Program-made: the position numbers and the translations under genes | In this document: piece after piece, positions 1 to 6,454 of the stretch | Layout: each line of letters begins with the position of its first letter | Position numbering within the stretch: position 1 is the first letter of the stretch | Assembly: GCA_900555345.1 (NCBI GenBank) | Contig: USKS01000028.1 | Coordinates: forward strand, 1 to 11,154 | Reading direction: 5' to 3' | Length of the DNA stretch: 11,154 nucleotides | Source: an uncultured Eubacteriales bacterium | GTDB taxonomy: Bacteria; Bacillota_A; Clostridia; Oscillospirales; CAG-272 | Notes under the pieces: generated by a model | The model's database searches: none | What the model was told of the DNA's origin: nothing | The model's input: only the letters and a program-made list of their open reading frames with translations

Positions 1-52
1 CGGCGGCTCGGCTGAGCCACCGCTCTCCTGCTCTTTTTGTTGCGGAAGCATA
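1..52 (+). terminator. Possible truncated terminator of an upstream gene
   Basis: An imperfect hairpin lies at the very edge of the window: GGCTC and GAGCC around a short loop, extended by CGG/CCG with one mismatch. A run of five T follows about fifteen bases later. It could end a gene to the left of the window, but the gap before the T run makes it a poor intrinsic terminator. No coding region is supported between the window edge and the promoter at 113. Confidence 0.25.
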
Positions 53-112
53 CGATATCTTGTGGAAAACGGGCGATTCCTGCCGCAAAATGTTGTCATC
101 GACACGCACGGC

Positions 113-141
113 TTGACAAACGGCGGGGAATAGGGTATACT
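113..141 (+). promoter_or_regulatory. Sigma-A type promoter for the YabE-like gene
   Basis: The sequence shows a perfect TTGACA -35 box (113-118), a 17-base spacer and a TATACT -10 box (136-141). This is one base from the housekeeping consensus. Transcription should start near 148-150, giving a leader of about 95 bases before the ATG at 244. It is the strongest promoter visible in the window. Confidence 0.85.
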
Positions 142-157
142 CCTCGGAGTTTAAAAG

Positions 158-174
158 GTTACAAAATGGTTACA
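158..174 (-). promoter_or_regulatory. WalR (YycF) box-like direct repeat
   Basis: Read on the minus strand the sequence is TGTAAC-CATTT-TGTAAC: two identical hexamers with a 5-base gap, so an 11-base period. This fits the published WalR box of Bacillus, TGTWAH-N5-TGTWAH. A third TGTAAC lies on the plus strand at 188-193, but its partner hexamer is degenerate. The site is just downstream of the expected transcription start, where a bound regulator would more likely repress than activate. WalR controls cell-wall remodelling genes, including the 3D-domain protein YocH in B. subtilis, which suits the gene downstream. Binding here is inferred. Confidence 0.5.
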
Positions 175-221
175 ATAAAATGACAATTGTAACCATTTTG
201 ATGCGCCGCCTGTTCGGCGCA
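162..221 (+). promoter_or_regulatory. Two consecutive hairpins in the yabE leader
   Basis: The first hairpin is a perfect 15-base-pair inverted repeat (162-176 with 186-200) around a 9-base loop. The second is a 7-base-pair GC-rich stem, TGCGCCG (202-208) with CGGCGCA (215-221), around a 6-base loop. Both lie in the transcribed leader; the second ends 11 bases before the ribosome binding site GGAGGT (233-238), which stands 5 bases before the ATG. Neither has a T tract, so they are not ordinary terminators. They may stabilise the mRNA, or the first repeat may be a DNA operator, since it overlaps the WalR-like box. Confidence 0.6.
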
Positions 222-243
222 CAGCAAACTTCGGAGGTCAACT

Positions 244-1260
244 ATGTTAGCAAACTGGAAGAAGCGGGTCTTCCCGCTCAACCGGCGGCAGGCGGTTTTC
301 GCCATGCTGCTGTGTCTGGTGCTGGCTGTGAACGCGGTCCCCGCTCTGCGCGCAAGCGCGCTCTACCTCATCACCGACGGCGAGGCGACCACGGCGGTCG
401 AGCTGGCCGAGCCGGTGACGGCGGATAAACTGATCGTCGTCGGCGCGGCGGACGGCTCGGCCGAGCTGCGCTTTGAGGGCGGACACAAGGTCACGGTCAC
501 CCACGGTACGGACGCGGTGCAGTACGCCACCACCCGCACCAACGAAACAGCCGACGCGCTCTTAAAGCGCATGGGCATCTCGGTCGGCCCGATGGAGATG
601 GTCAAGGTCGACGTGAGCGAGCCGGAGATCTTCATCGAGATCGCCGCGAGCTTCACCTACTACGAGACGCTCACCGAGCCGGCGGAGCACGCCACGGTCT
701 ACACCGAGAGCTATAAGGTCCCCAAGGGGGAGACGCAGGTCTGGCAGCAGGGCATGGACGGTACGCGCGAGGTGGTCTATGAGGTCGTTTACGCCGACGG
801 CGAGCTGGTCTCGCGTCAGGCGGTCGCCGAGCAGAACAACACCAGCGTCACCGAGTACGCCTACGTCGGCACCCTCGTCAAGGAGGCGCAGGCGGGCGAT
901 ACCATTGCCTCGGTCGTGAAGAACAGCGACGGCAGCGGCTATCTGCTCATGCAGTCCGGCGACGCGCTGCACTTCACCGGCTCGATGGAGGTCAAATGTA
1001 CCGCCTATACCACCGGCTACGACGGGGTTGGCACCATCACCGCGACCGGCACCACGGTCGCACACGGCTGCGTGGCGGTGGACAAAAGCGTCATCCCGCT
1101 GGGGACGACCATGTTCATCACCTCCGGATCCTACACCTACGGCATGGCGCACGCGGAGGATACCGGCGTGCGGGGCGCGAAGATCGACCTATTCATGGAT
1201 ACCTACGATGAGTGCATCCAGTTCGGGCGGCGCAATTCCGTCGCCTATTTCCTGGACTGA
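244..1260 (+). CDS. yabE: YabE-like G5/3D-domain cell-wall protein
   Basis: This 338-residue secreted or membrane-anchored protein is probably involved in cell-wall remodelling. A basic N-terminus and a hydrophobic segment (about 17-36) form a signal or anchor. A DUF348-like stretch follows (about 40-125), then a G5 domain (about 128-210). The C-terminal 3D domain (about 247-338) carries its three diagnostic aspartates in AVDKSVIPLG (D280), AEDTG (D306) and KIDLF (D315). This is the YabE/RpfB-like order, but without a lysozyme-type Rpf catalytic domain. 3D domains resemble the fold of MltA-type lytic transglycosylases, so peptidoglycan cleavage is plausible but not shown. The start is fixed by GGAGGT five bases upstream. 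In many Firmicutes yabE lies just upstream of ksgA; here a convergent transporter gene sits between them. Codons are strongly C/G-ending. Confidence 0.88.
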   Translation: MLANWKKRVFPLNRRQAVFAMLLCLVLAVNAVPALRASALYLITDGEATTAVELAEPVTADKLIVVGAADGSAELRFEGGHKVTVTHGTDAVQYATTRTNETADALLKRMGISVGPMEMVKVDVSEPEIFIEIAASFTYYETLTEPAEHATVYTESYKVPKGETQVWQQGMDGTREVVYEVVYADGELVSRQAVAEQNNTSVTEYAYVGTLVKEAQAGDTIASVVKNSDGSGYLLMQSGDALHFTGSMEVKCTAYTTGYDGVGTITATGTTVAHGCVAVDKSVIPLGTTMFITSGSYTYGMAHAEDTGVRGAKIDLFMDTYDECIQFGRRNSVAYFLD

Positions 1261-1273
1261 AGCGGAAAGAAGA

Positions 1274-1306
1274 AAAACCGAGGGCGGCTGCCCTCGGTTT
1301 TCTTTT
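1274..1306. terminator. Bidirectional terminator between yabE and tauE
   Basis: A perfect 12-base-pair inverted repeat, AAAACCGAGGGC (1274-1285) with GCCCTCGGTTTT (1290-1301), closes a GGCT loop. It has a T-rich tail on the plus strand and an A-rich flank that becomes a T tract on the minus strand. It lies between the stop codons of two converging genes, so it can end transcripts from both sides. Confidence 0.93.
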
Positions 1307-1314
1307 CGCTTTTC

Positions 1315-2091
1315 TCAGAACAGCAGCTCATAGAGCATCTTCACGAACAGCAGGCCCAGCACCAGAAACATCACGCTGCGGATCTTCTTGCTGCCGCCGC
1401 GGATGGCGTAGAGCGCGCCGAGATAATTGCCGGCGATGCTGCACGCGAGAGCGGGGATCGCCAGCGCCCAAAGCACCTGCCCGTGCAGGATCCACACCAC
1501 GGCGGAGGCGGCGCAGGAGGCCAGGTTGCTCGCCTTGGCGCAGCCGCCCGCGGTGATGAGGTCGAGCGAGAGCAGCGCCGTGAAGCCGAGGATCATAAAG
1601 GTGCCGGTGCCCGGGCCGACCAGTCCGTCGTAGCAGCCGAACACCAGTCCGATGAGGGCGGAGCGCAGCAGCTCCTGCCGCGGCGTATAAACGGGACGCT
1701 CCTCGGCGGGAATGTCCCGCCCGAAGTCCTTTTTGACGCTCAGAAAGACAGCCACGCAGGGCAGGGCGACGAGCATCAGCGTCTCGAGCGTCTGCTCGGA
1801 GATGAGGGCCGCCAGCTCCGTGTCGATGGCAGAGCCGATGAGCGCGCACACCGCCGTCGTGACGGCGGGACGCAGCAGGACCTTGCCGCTGCGAAAATAC
1901 TTCAGCGCGGCGACGAGCGTGCCCGTGCCGTTGACGACCTTGTTCGTGCCGGCGGCCAGATGGGCGGGGATACCGGCCATCAGATAGGCGGGCAGCGAGA
2001 TGATCCCGCCGCCGCCGGCGACGGAGTCCACAAAGCCCGCGAGAAACACGAGCGGCAGGACGATGAGATAGGTGACAGGCGTCAGCTCCAT
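1315..2091 (-). CDS. TSUP-family (TauE/SafE) membrane transporter
   Basis: This 258-residue polytopic protein belongs to the TauE/SafE family, whose members export sulfite, sulfoacetate and other small organic anions. The two family half-motifs are clear: GFVDSVAGGGG (19-29), followed by GIPAHLAAGTNK (40-51), and FGCYDGLVGPGTGTF (151-165), followed by AKASNLAS (185-192). Seven or eight hydrophobic segments and the length fit the family. The start was set at 2091 because AGAGGT lies 7 bases upstream; an upstream in-frame ATG at 2112 would absorb that site into the coding region. The substrate cannot be told from sequence, and no sulfur-metabolism gene is adjacent. The gene stands alone, convergent with yabE and divergent from rsmA. 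Confidence 0.9.
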   Translation of the reverse strand: MELTPVTYLIVLPLVFLAGFVDSVAGGGGIISLPAYLMAGIPAHLAAGTNKVVNGTGTLVAALKYFRSGKVLLRPAVTTAVCALIGSAIDTELAALISEQTLETLMLVALPCVAVFLSVKKDFGRDIPAEERPVYTPRQELLRSALIGLVFGCYDGLVGPGTGTFMILGFTALLSLDLITAGGCAKASNLASCAASAVVWILHGQVLWALAIPALACSIAGNYLGALYAIRGGSKKIRSVMFLVLGLLFVKMLYELLF

Positions 2092-2123
2092 AAAAACGAC
2101 CTCTTTCTGCAAATATCGGCAGA

Positions 2124-2132
2124 ATCATAGCA
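2124..2132 (-). promoter_or_regulatory. Candidate extended -10 promoter for the TSUP gene
   Basis: On the minus strand TGC-TATGAT forms an extended -10 element about 33 bases before the TSUP start codon. No good -35 box is seen 16-18 bases upstream, which extended -10 promoters can tolerate. Confidence 0.4.
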
Positions 2133-2170
2133 CAGGCGCGAAAAAAATGCTACTCTTTTTCGCCCCTCTG

Positions 2171-2179
2171 TGGTAAAAT
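2171..2179 (+). promoter_or_regulatory. Candidate extended -10 promoter for rsmA
   Basis: TGG-TAAAAT is an extended -10 element about 35 bases before the rsmA ATG, in the 122-base divergent gap. The expected -35 position holds only a T-rich stretch. The nearby ribosome binding site AAAGGAG (2201-2207), 6 bases from the ATG, is strong. Confidence 0.4.
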
Positions 2180-2213
2180 ATTTTCGATTCTTTCACCTGC
2201 AAAGGAGACACGC

Positions 2214-3080
2214 ATGGAGCATTGTGACTTTGCCGCCATCGAGGCGCTGCTGCGCCGCCACGGCTTTCATTTCAGCAAGTCCATGGGGCAGAATTTCCTC
2301 ATCGACGCCACCGTCCCCGCCGCCATCGCCGAGGCGAGCGAGGCGGGGGAGGGAAACGGCGTGCTGGAGATCGGCCCCGGCATCGGCGCGCTCAGCCACG
2401 AGCTCTGCCGCCGTGCGGGCAGGGTCGTCGCGGTCGAGCTGGACAAGACGCTGCTGCCCATTCTGGACGAGACGATGGCGAACTTCGATAACTTCGAGGT
2501 CGTCTCCGCCGATATCCTCAAGACCGACATTCCCGCCCTCGTGCGCGAGAAGCTCGCGGGGCTCACGCCCATCGTCTGCGCGAACCTGCCCTATAACATC
2601 ACGACGCCCGCCATCACCGCGCTCATCGAGTCGAAGTGCTTCGAGAGCATCACGGTGCTCGTGCAGAAGGAGGTCGCCGAGCGGCTCTGCGCCGCGCCGG
2701 GCACCGCCGCCTACGGCGCGTTCTCGGTCTATATGCAGTACCACACCGCGCCGCGCCTGCTCTTTGAGGTCGGGCGCGAGTGCTTCCAGCCGCAGCCGAA
2801 GGTGACCTCCGCTGTCCTGCGCGCCGAAGTGCGTAAGATGCCGCCGGTCGCGGTGGAGGACGAGAAGTTCTTCTTCCGCGTCGTCTATGCCGCCTTCGCC
2901 CTGCGCCGCAAGACGATCGTCAACAGCCTGATGACCGGCTTCGGCAGCCGGCTCACCAAGGAGCAGGTGACCGGGGCAGTCGTCTCCGCCGGTCTTGCGC
3001 CGACGGTCCGCGGCGAGAAGCTGGGGCTGGAGGAGTTCGCCCGTCTGACCCGCGCGCTGGCTGAGCGCCTGCCGGCTTGA
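2214..3080 (+). CDS. rsmA: 16S rRNA (adenine1518/1519-N6)-dimethyltransferase
   Basis: RsmA (KsgA) uses S-adenosylmethionine to dimethylate two adjacent adenines in helix 45 of 16S rRNA, a late step of small-subunit assembly in the cytoplasm. The 288-residue length is typical. Visible motifs in order are GQNFL (25-29), the SAM loop EIGPGIG (52-58), the ribose-binding acidic residue in VELD (E75), SAD (98-100), the catalytic NLPYNI (124-129), FQPQPKVTSAVL (191-202) and FRVVYAAFALRRKT (221-234). All expected residues are present, so the enzyme should be active. AAAGGAG lies 6 bases before the ATG. The neighbouring YabE-type gene matches common Firmicutes order, although rnmV (the M5 ribonuclease gene) often found with them is absent here. 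Confidence 0.96.
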   Translation: MEHCDFAAIEALLRRHGFHFSKSMGQNFLIDATVPAAIAEASEAGEGNGVLEIGPGIGALSHELCRRAGRVVAVELDKTLLPILDETMANFDNFEVVSADILKTDIPALVREKLAGLTPIVCANLPYNITTPAITALIESKCFESITVLVQKEVAERLCAAPGTAAYGAFSVYMQYHTAPRLLFEVGRECFQPQPKVTSAVLRAEVRKMPPVAVEDEKFFFRVVYAAFALRRKTIVNSLMTGFGSRLTKEQVTGAVVSAGLAPTVRGEKLGLEEFARLTRALAERLPA

Positions 3081-3121
3081 CGGCGGGACGCCATTTATAG
3101 AAAATAATAATGAGTTGATTT

Positions 3122-3184
3122 ATTGCTATTGAAGAACCTTTCTGCTAAACTGCTGAAGCAGGAGGACTCTCAATAGCAATTTTT
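3122..3184 (+). terminator. Long hairpin with T tract after rsmA
   Basis: A perfect 11-base-pair inverted repeat, ATTGCTATTGA (3122-3132) with TCAATAGCAAT (3170-3180), encloses 37 bases and is followed at once by a T tract (3180-3184). Inside, CTGCT (3142-3146) can pair with AGCAG (3157-3161), and CCT with AGG, continuing the rod. It starts about 40 bases after the rsmA stop codon and most simply ends that transcript. The unusual length and internal pairing also allow an attenuator in a pckG leader. Confidence 0.6.
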
Positions 3185-3186
3185 CT

Positions 3187-3239
3187 CTGTGCATCGGTCA
3201 GCTCCCTCTCCCGTCCGGGATGCAAAGCGAACCACACAG
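3187..3239 (+). promoter_or_regulatory. Possible folded pckG leader element
   Basis: Nested complementary segments are visible: CTGTG (3187-3191) with CACAG (3235-3239), GCATC (3191-3195) with GATGC (3219-3223), and TCCC (3209-3212) with GGGA (3217-3220). Some of these overlap by a base or two, so they cannot all form at once. It matches no riboswitch I recognise, and short complementarities can occur by chance. No convincing promoter was found between rsmA and pckG. Confidence 0.25.
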
Positions 3240-3301
3240 CCACGGGGTAAAAATTTTCTTTTCATTTTCCTCGCGGATATGCTGAAGAGGAAAGAAACGA
3301 G

Positions 3302-5137
3302 ATGACAAAACCCGAAAGCAAGACCGCTCTGAAGTGGATGGACGCGGCAAGCGCCCTCACGAAAAACGAGGCCGTTCTCCGGTGGATGGAGGAAATGGCC
3401 GCCATGACGCAGCCGGACAAGATCGTCTGGATCACCGGTGAGGAGGAACAGCTCGAGGCGCTGCGGAAGCAGGCCGTCGAGGAGGGCATCCTCATCAAGC
3501 TCAACGAGTATAAGCTCCCCGGCTGCTATCTCCACCGCACCGACCCGGACGATGTCGCCCGCGTCGAGGACCGCACCTTCATCTGCTGTGAGCGCGAGGA
3601 GGACGCCGGTCCCACCAACCACTGGATGGACCCCAAGGAAATGTACGAGAAGATGTACGCTCTCGCCGACGGCGCCTACAAGGGCCGCACGATGTACGTC
3701 ATTCCGTACTCCATGTCCATCATCGGCTCGCCGTTCGCCAAGTACGGCTTTGAGCTGACGGACTCCATCTACGTCGTTCTGAATATGGCGATCATGACCC
3801 GTATCGGCAAGGCCGTGTGCGACGCGCTCGGCGACGATACCGGTTTTATCAAGGGACTGCACTGCCAGTGCAATCTCGATAAAGAGAACAAGTACATTGT
3901 CCACTTCCCGCAGGACAATACCATCATTTCCATGAACTCCAACTACGGCGGCAACGTGCTCCAGGGCAAGAAGTGCTTCGCCCTGCGCATTGCCTCCAAC
4001 CTCGGCCGGCAGGAGGGCTGGATGGCTGAGCACATGCTCATCCTCGGTCTTGAGTATCCCGACGGTGAGGTCAAATATGTAACCGCTGCATTCCCCTCCG
4101 CATGCGGCAAGACAAACCTCGCAATGCTCATTCCTCCGGAGATCTTCAGAAAGAAGGGCTACAAGGTTTGGTGCGTAGGCGACGACATCGCATGGCTGAG
4201 AGTCGGCAAGGACGGCAGACTTTGGGCTGTCAACCCCGAGAACGGCTTCTTCGGCGTTGCTCCCGGAACCAACGAGCACTCTAATCCCAACGCACTTGCT
4301 ACTACCAAGCGCGACACCATATTCACCAACGTTTGCCACGATCTTGACAACAACACAGTTTGGTGGGAAGGTCTCAACGACAATCCTCCGAAGAACGCTC
4401 TCAACTGGAGAGGCGAGAAGTGGGATTACACCAAGTACGACAAGAACGACAAGGTCGGCACCAGCGGCGCTCATCCCAACTCCAGATTTACTGCAATGGC
4501 AAAGAACTGCCCCTGCGTTTCTCCCGAGTTTGACAGCATGACCGGTGTTCCGATCAGCGCTATCGTATTCGGCGGTCGCCGCGCAAAGACCGCTCCCCTG
4601 GTATACCAGTCCTTCAACTGGCAGCACGGTACCTTCGTTGGCTCCATCATGGCCAGCGAGACCACAGCAGCAGCTTCCGGCGCAGTCGGCGTTGTACGCC
4701 GCGACCCCATGGCTATGCGTCCCTTCGTCGGCTACAACATGGGCGACTACTGGAAGCACTGGCTTGACATGGGCAAGATCATTCCTCACGCACCCAAGAT
4801 ATTCCATGTAAACTGGTTCCGTACCGACGATGAGGGTCACTTCATCTGGCCGGGATTCGGCGACAACATGAGAGTTCTTCTCTGGATCCTCGCACGCTGC
4901 GAGGGCAAGGCAGACGCTGTTGAGACAGCTATCGGCTATGTACCGAAGCCTGAGGACATCAACATTGAGGGTCTTGACATCAGCATTGACACCATCAAGG
5001 ATCTGCTCACCGTTGACAAGGCAGCTTGGCTTGCAGACGTTGAGAACATCAAGGAATTCTACAAGCTCGTGGGCGATCACGTTCCCGCTGAGATGAACGA
5101 AGAGCTTGCTGCTCTCGAAGCAAGACTTAAGAAATAA
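3302..5137 (+). CDS. pckG: Phosphoenolpyruvate carboxykinase (GTP-type)
   Basis: PckG interconverts oxaloacetate plus GTP with phosphoenolpyruvate, CO2 and GDP in the cytoplasm, for gluconeogenesis or, in fermenters, CO2 fixation towards succinate. At 611 residues it is full length for the GTP family. Visible sites are DPDDVAR (R87, substrate), NYGGN (214-218), GKK (222-224), H244, the P-loop FPSACGKTN (264-272) with the reactive cysteine C268 typical of GTP enzymes, the metal motif VGDDIAW (292-298), NSRF (393-396), FGGRR (423-427) and WPGFGDN (516-522). No key residue is missing. The weak ribosome binding site GAGGAAAG is about 8-11 bases before the ATG. Codon use changes abruptly within the gene around codons 237-259: C/G-ending upstream, A/T-ending with AGA and ATA downstream. 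The reading frame is unbroken, so this is a mosaic, not a frameshift. Tandem terminators follow. Confidence 0.97.
   Translation: MTKPESKTALKWMDAASALTKNEAVLRWMEEMAAMTQPDKIVWITGEEEQLEALRKQAVEEGILIKLNEYKLPGCYLHRTDPDDVARVEDRTFICCEREEDAGPTNHWMDPKEMYEKMYALADGAYKGRTMYVIPYSMSIIGSPFAKYGFELTDSIYVVLNMAIMTRIGKAVCDALGDDTGFIKGLHCQCNLDKENKYIVHFPQDNTIISMNSNYGGNVLQGKKCFALRIASNLGRQEGWMAEHMLILGLEYPDGEVKYVTAAFPSACGKTNLAMLIPPEIFRKKGYKVWCVGDDIAWLRVGKDGRLWAVNPENGFFGVAPGTNEHSNPNALATTKRDTIFTNVCHDLDNNTVWWEGLNDNPPKNALNWRGEKWDYTKYDKNDKVGTSGAHPNSRFTAMAKNCPCVSPEFDSMTGVPISAIVFGGRRAKTAPLVYQSFNWQHGTFVGSIMASETTAAASGAVGVVRRDPMAMRPFVGYNMGDYWKHWLDMGKIIPHAPKIFHVNWFRTDDEGHFIWPGFGDNMRVLLWILARCEGKADAVETAIGYVPKPEDINIEGLDISIDTIKDLLTVDKAAWLADVENIKEFYKLVGDHVPAEMNEELAALEARLKK
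4010..4078. other. Compositional junction inside pckG
   Basis: Hand counts in the pckG frame: before this zone alanine codons are 13 GCC, 4 GCG, 2 GCT and 1 GCA, and none of 10 arginine codons is AGA. From 4025 to the stop, 34 of 35 alanine codons are GCA or GCT, with a single GCC and no GCG; about 7 of 15 arginines are AGA, and ATA isoleucine codons appear. Valine shifts from mostly GTC to mostly GTT/GTA. The last clearly left-type codons are near 4007 and the first clearly right-type run begins near 4079. The zone encodes the conserved segment just before the P-loop. It marks either a recombination crossover or a join between two genomes. Confidence 0.8.
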
Positions 5138-5150
5138 TCGCACTATAAAT

Positions 5151-5180
5151 AAAAAGCCCCCGCCGCGGCGGGGGCTTTTT
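5151..5180. terminator. Bidirectional terminator after pckG (first of two)
   Basis: A perfect 30-base palindrome, AAAAAGCCCCCGCCG (5151-5165) and its complement (5166-5180), begins 13 bases after the pckG stop codon. The stem is very GC-rich, with five A on one side and five T on the other, so it can act in both directions. On the minus strand its T tract runs on into TATTTAT, making it also the last barrier for the convergent lic operon. Confidence 0.95.
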
Positions 5181-5183
5181 ATG

Positions 5184-5220
5184 AAAGAAGGCAGCGCAAA
5201 TTTTGCGCTGCCTTCTTTTT
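5184..5220. terminator. Bidirectional terminator after pckG (second of two)
   Basis: A second perfect inverted repeat, AAAGAAGGCAGCGCAAA (5184-5200) with TTTGCGCTGCCTTCTTT (5202-5218), is followed by a T tract on the plus strand. It lies three bases after the first terminator. The central AT-rich bases would form the loop. Together the pair insulates pckG from the opposing operon. Confidence 0.9.
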
Positions 5221-5461
5221 ATACTGTCCGAAAACGGATATATACCGGATTCGGGTGACAGGATCCGATGCCCGCCGTGCCTATGGACATATGAAAGCCT
5301 TCGGGCTTTCTTGATCTTATATTCGCCGTCCGAGCTGCCCAAGGTATAAGCGTGCGAAGCATAAAATAACTGCGAAGCAAAATTACCCGCCGCAAGGCGA
5401 ATATAGCCGAGGCGCACTTCCTTACGGAGTGCGCCTCTCGATGGGGTCATTTTTTACTCTT
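5221..5461. repeat. Gene-free convergent intergenic region with many small hairpins
   Basis: No gene is supported here. The region holds GAAAGCC-TTCG-GGCTTTC (5293-5310), a 9-base inverted repeat ATATTCGCC (5319-5327) with GGCGAATAT (5396-5404), two direct copies of TGCGAAGCA 18 bases apart (5353-5361, 5371-5379), a CGCC-GCAA-GGCG hairpin (5389-5400), and a strong stem GAGGCGCACT (5409-5418) with AGTGCGCCTC (5428-5437), extended by TCC/GGA with one bulge. None has a proper T tract beside it. The density suggests a REP-like palindromic unit or a folded RNA at the 3' end of the lic transcript; the large stem starts 24 bases past the licB stop. Confidence 0.55.
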
Positions 5462-6433
5462 TTACTGCTTATTTTTTGAGAACAGGTCTTTGAAATCCGC
5501 TGCCGCAAGTATGCCGAACACTATAACCACGAGGGCGCAGATTATTGTGGTGGGTGTGAGCACGCTTGTATCGCGCATTATAAGCACCGTGAACGGAATC
5601 GACCACGCCGCGTATGTTACGTTGAGCGCCATGGATTTTGAAGCGCCTATCCTTGAAATCGCCTTATAGTAGCAAAGATACGATGCCGTTGCAAAGAACG
5701 CCGCAAGCACTATCACGGGGATAAGCCAGCCGGTATCCACAAAGAGACTTGCCGCAAACTTCCATCCGCTGAGGGGATTTTTAAGAAATACAAGTGAAAT
5801 TATCGGTATGAGAACGACGCCGTAAACGACCGCGGAAGTAGTCTGGCGTATCTCAAGCGCATATTCGTCCTTGACCTCGGGATCCTGCATGCATTTAGCA
5901 AGAATGACCGCTTCAATGCCCCAGCCGAAAGCACACATAAGGGCGCCGACTATGCCGAGCACAAAGTTCTTTATGTCAAGATCGGGAGAGTAGCTGAGTC
6001 CGTAAACTCCGAGAAGCGTTGCGATTAGGAATATCCAGCGGTACCACTGCATTTTCTCTTTCAGGAATATGTATGCGAGAATTGCACCGATTGCCGGAAA
6101 TACTGCGCTGGCGATAGCTCCGATAGAAGCTCCCATATAGTTTATCGCCATAACATAGCCGGTCATACCGATGGGTCCGCCGATTATTGCGGCAAGGGAT
6201 ACAAACTTTCCGCCGCGCGTTCTGAAGGCGCGCCATACATATTTGAGCTTTCCGCGCACACCGTTATATATAAGCGCCCATATGGATGAGAAAAAGTCGT
6301 GGATGAAGGTGCTGACAAAAGGTGCAAGCACTATTGCCTGCTCTGTTGAAACAAAGGGTGTCATGGAAAGCGCGTAGCCGAGGATAACGGTTTCAAGCGC
6401 CCATGTGATTCCTGCGATTATTCCGTATAGCAT
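5462..6433 (-). CDS. licB: LicB-like choline permease (DMT/EamA family)
   Basis: This 323-residue integral membrane protein of the drug/metabolite transporter superfamily has about ten hydrophobic segments in two EamA repeats. The segment GGPIGMTGYVMAINYMGAS, followed by FPAIGAILAYIFLKEKMQWYR, resembles LicB proteins of lic loci, which take up choline for phosphocholine decoration. AAAGGT lies about 10 bases before the ATG. It is the last gene of the minus-strand run, 21 bases after licA, and presumably feeds the choline kinase next to it. Specificity for choline rests on this context and family resemblance; another amine such as ethanolamine is possible. Transcription runs into the hairpin-rich region and the bidirectional terminators beyond. 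Confidence 0.85.
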   Translation of the reverse strand: MLYGIIAGITWALETVILGYALSMTPFVSTEQAIVLAPFVSTFIHDFFSSIWALIYNGVRGKLKYVWRAFRTRGGKFVSLAAIIGGPIGMTGYVMAINYMGASIGAIASAVFPAIGAILAYIFLKEKMQWYRWIFLIATLLGVYGLSYSPDLDIKNFVLGIVGALMCAFGWGIEAVILAKCMQDPEVKDEYALEIRQTTSAVVYGVVLIPIISLVFLKNPLSGWKFAASLFVDTGWLIPVIVLAAFFATASYLCYYKAISRIGASKSMALNVTYAAWSIPFTVLIMRDTSVLTPTTIICALVVIVFGILAAADFKDLFSKNKQ

Positions 6434-6454
6434 ATAAAAATTACCTTTCAGTGT

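Noticed and set aside
40..88. Inverted repeat TTGCGG with CCGCAA upstream of the yabE promoter
   Set aside because: Six bases separated by 37 is within chance expectation and is not tied to any feature.
2092..2112. The longer TSUP start at 2112
   Set aside because: The extension MQKEVVF would place the AGAGGT ribosome binding site inside the coding region; the family motif spacing fits the start at 2091.
1483..2130. A plus-strand frame opposite the TSUP gene
   Set aside because: The minus strand encodes both TSUP half-motifs and has a good ribosome binding site; the plus frame reads as arginine- and glycine-rich antisense.
3170..5143. A 657-codon open frame on the minus strand opposite pckG
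   Set aside because: It mirrors pckG, whose every family motif is intact on the plus strand. The antisense translation has no recognisable domain, and long antisense frames are expected opposite genes of this composition.
5352..5380. The repeated TGCGAAGCA as a possible CRISPR start
   Set aside because: There are only two 9-base copies, 18 bases apart, with no array and no cas genes.
5127..5450. A 107-codon minus-strand frame through the intergenic region
   Set aside because: It runs through both terminators and the hairpin cluster, has no ribosome binding site and no domain.
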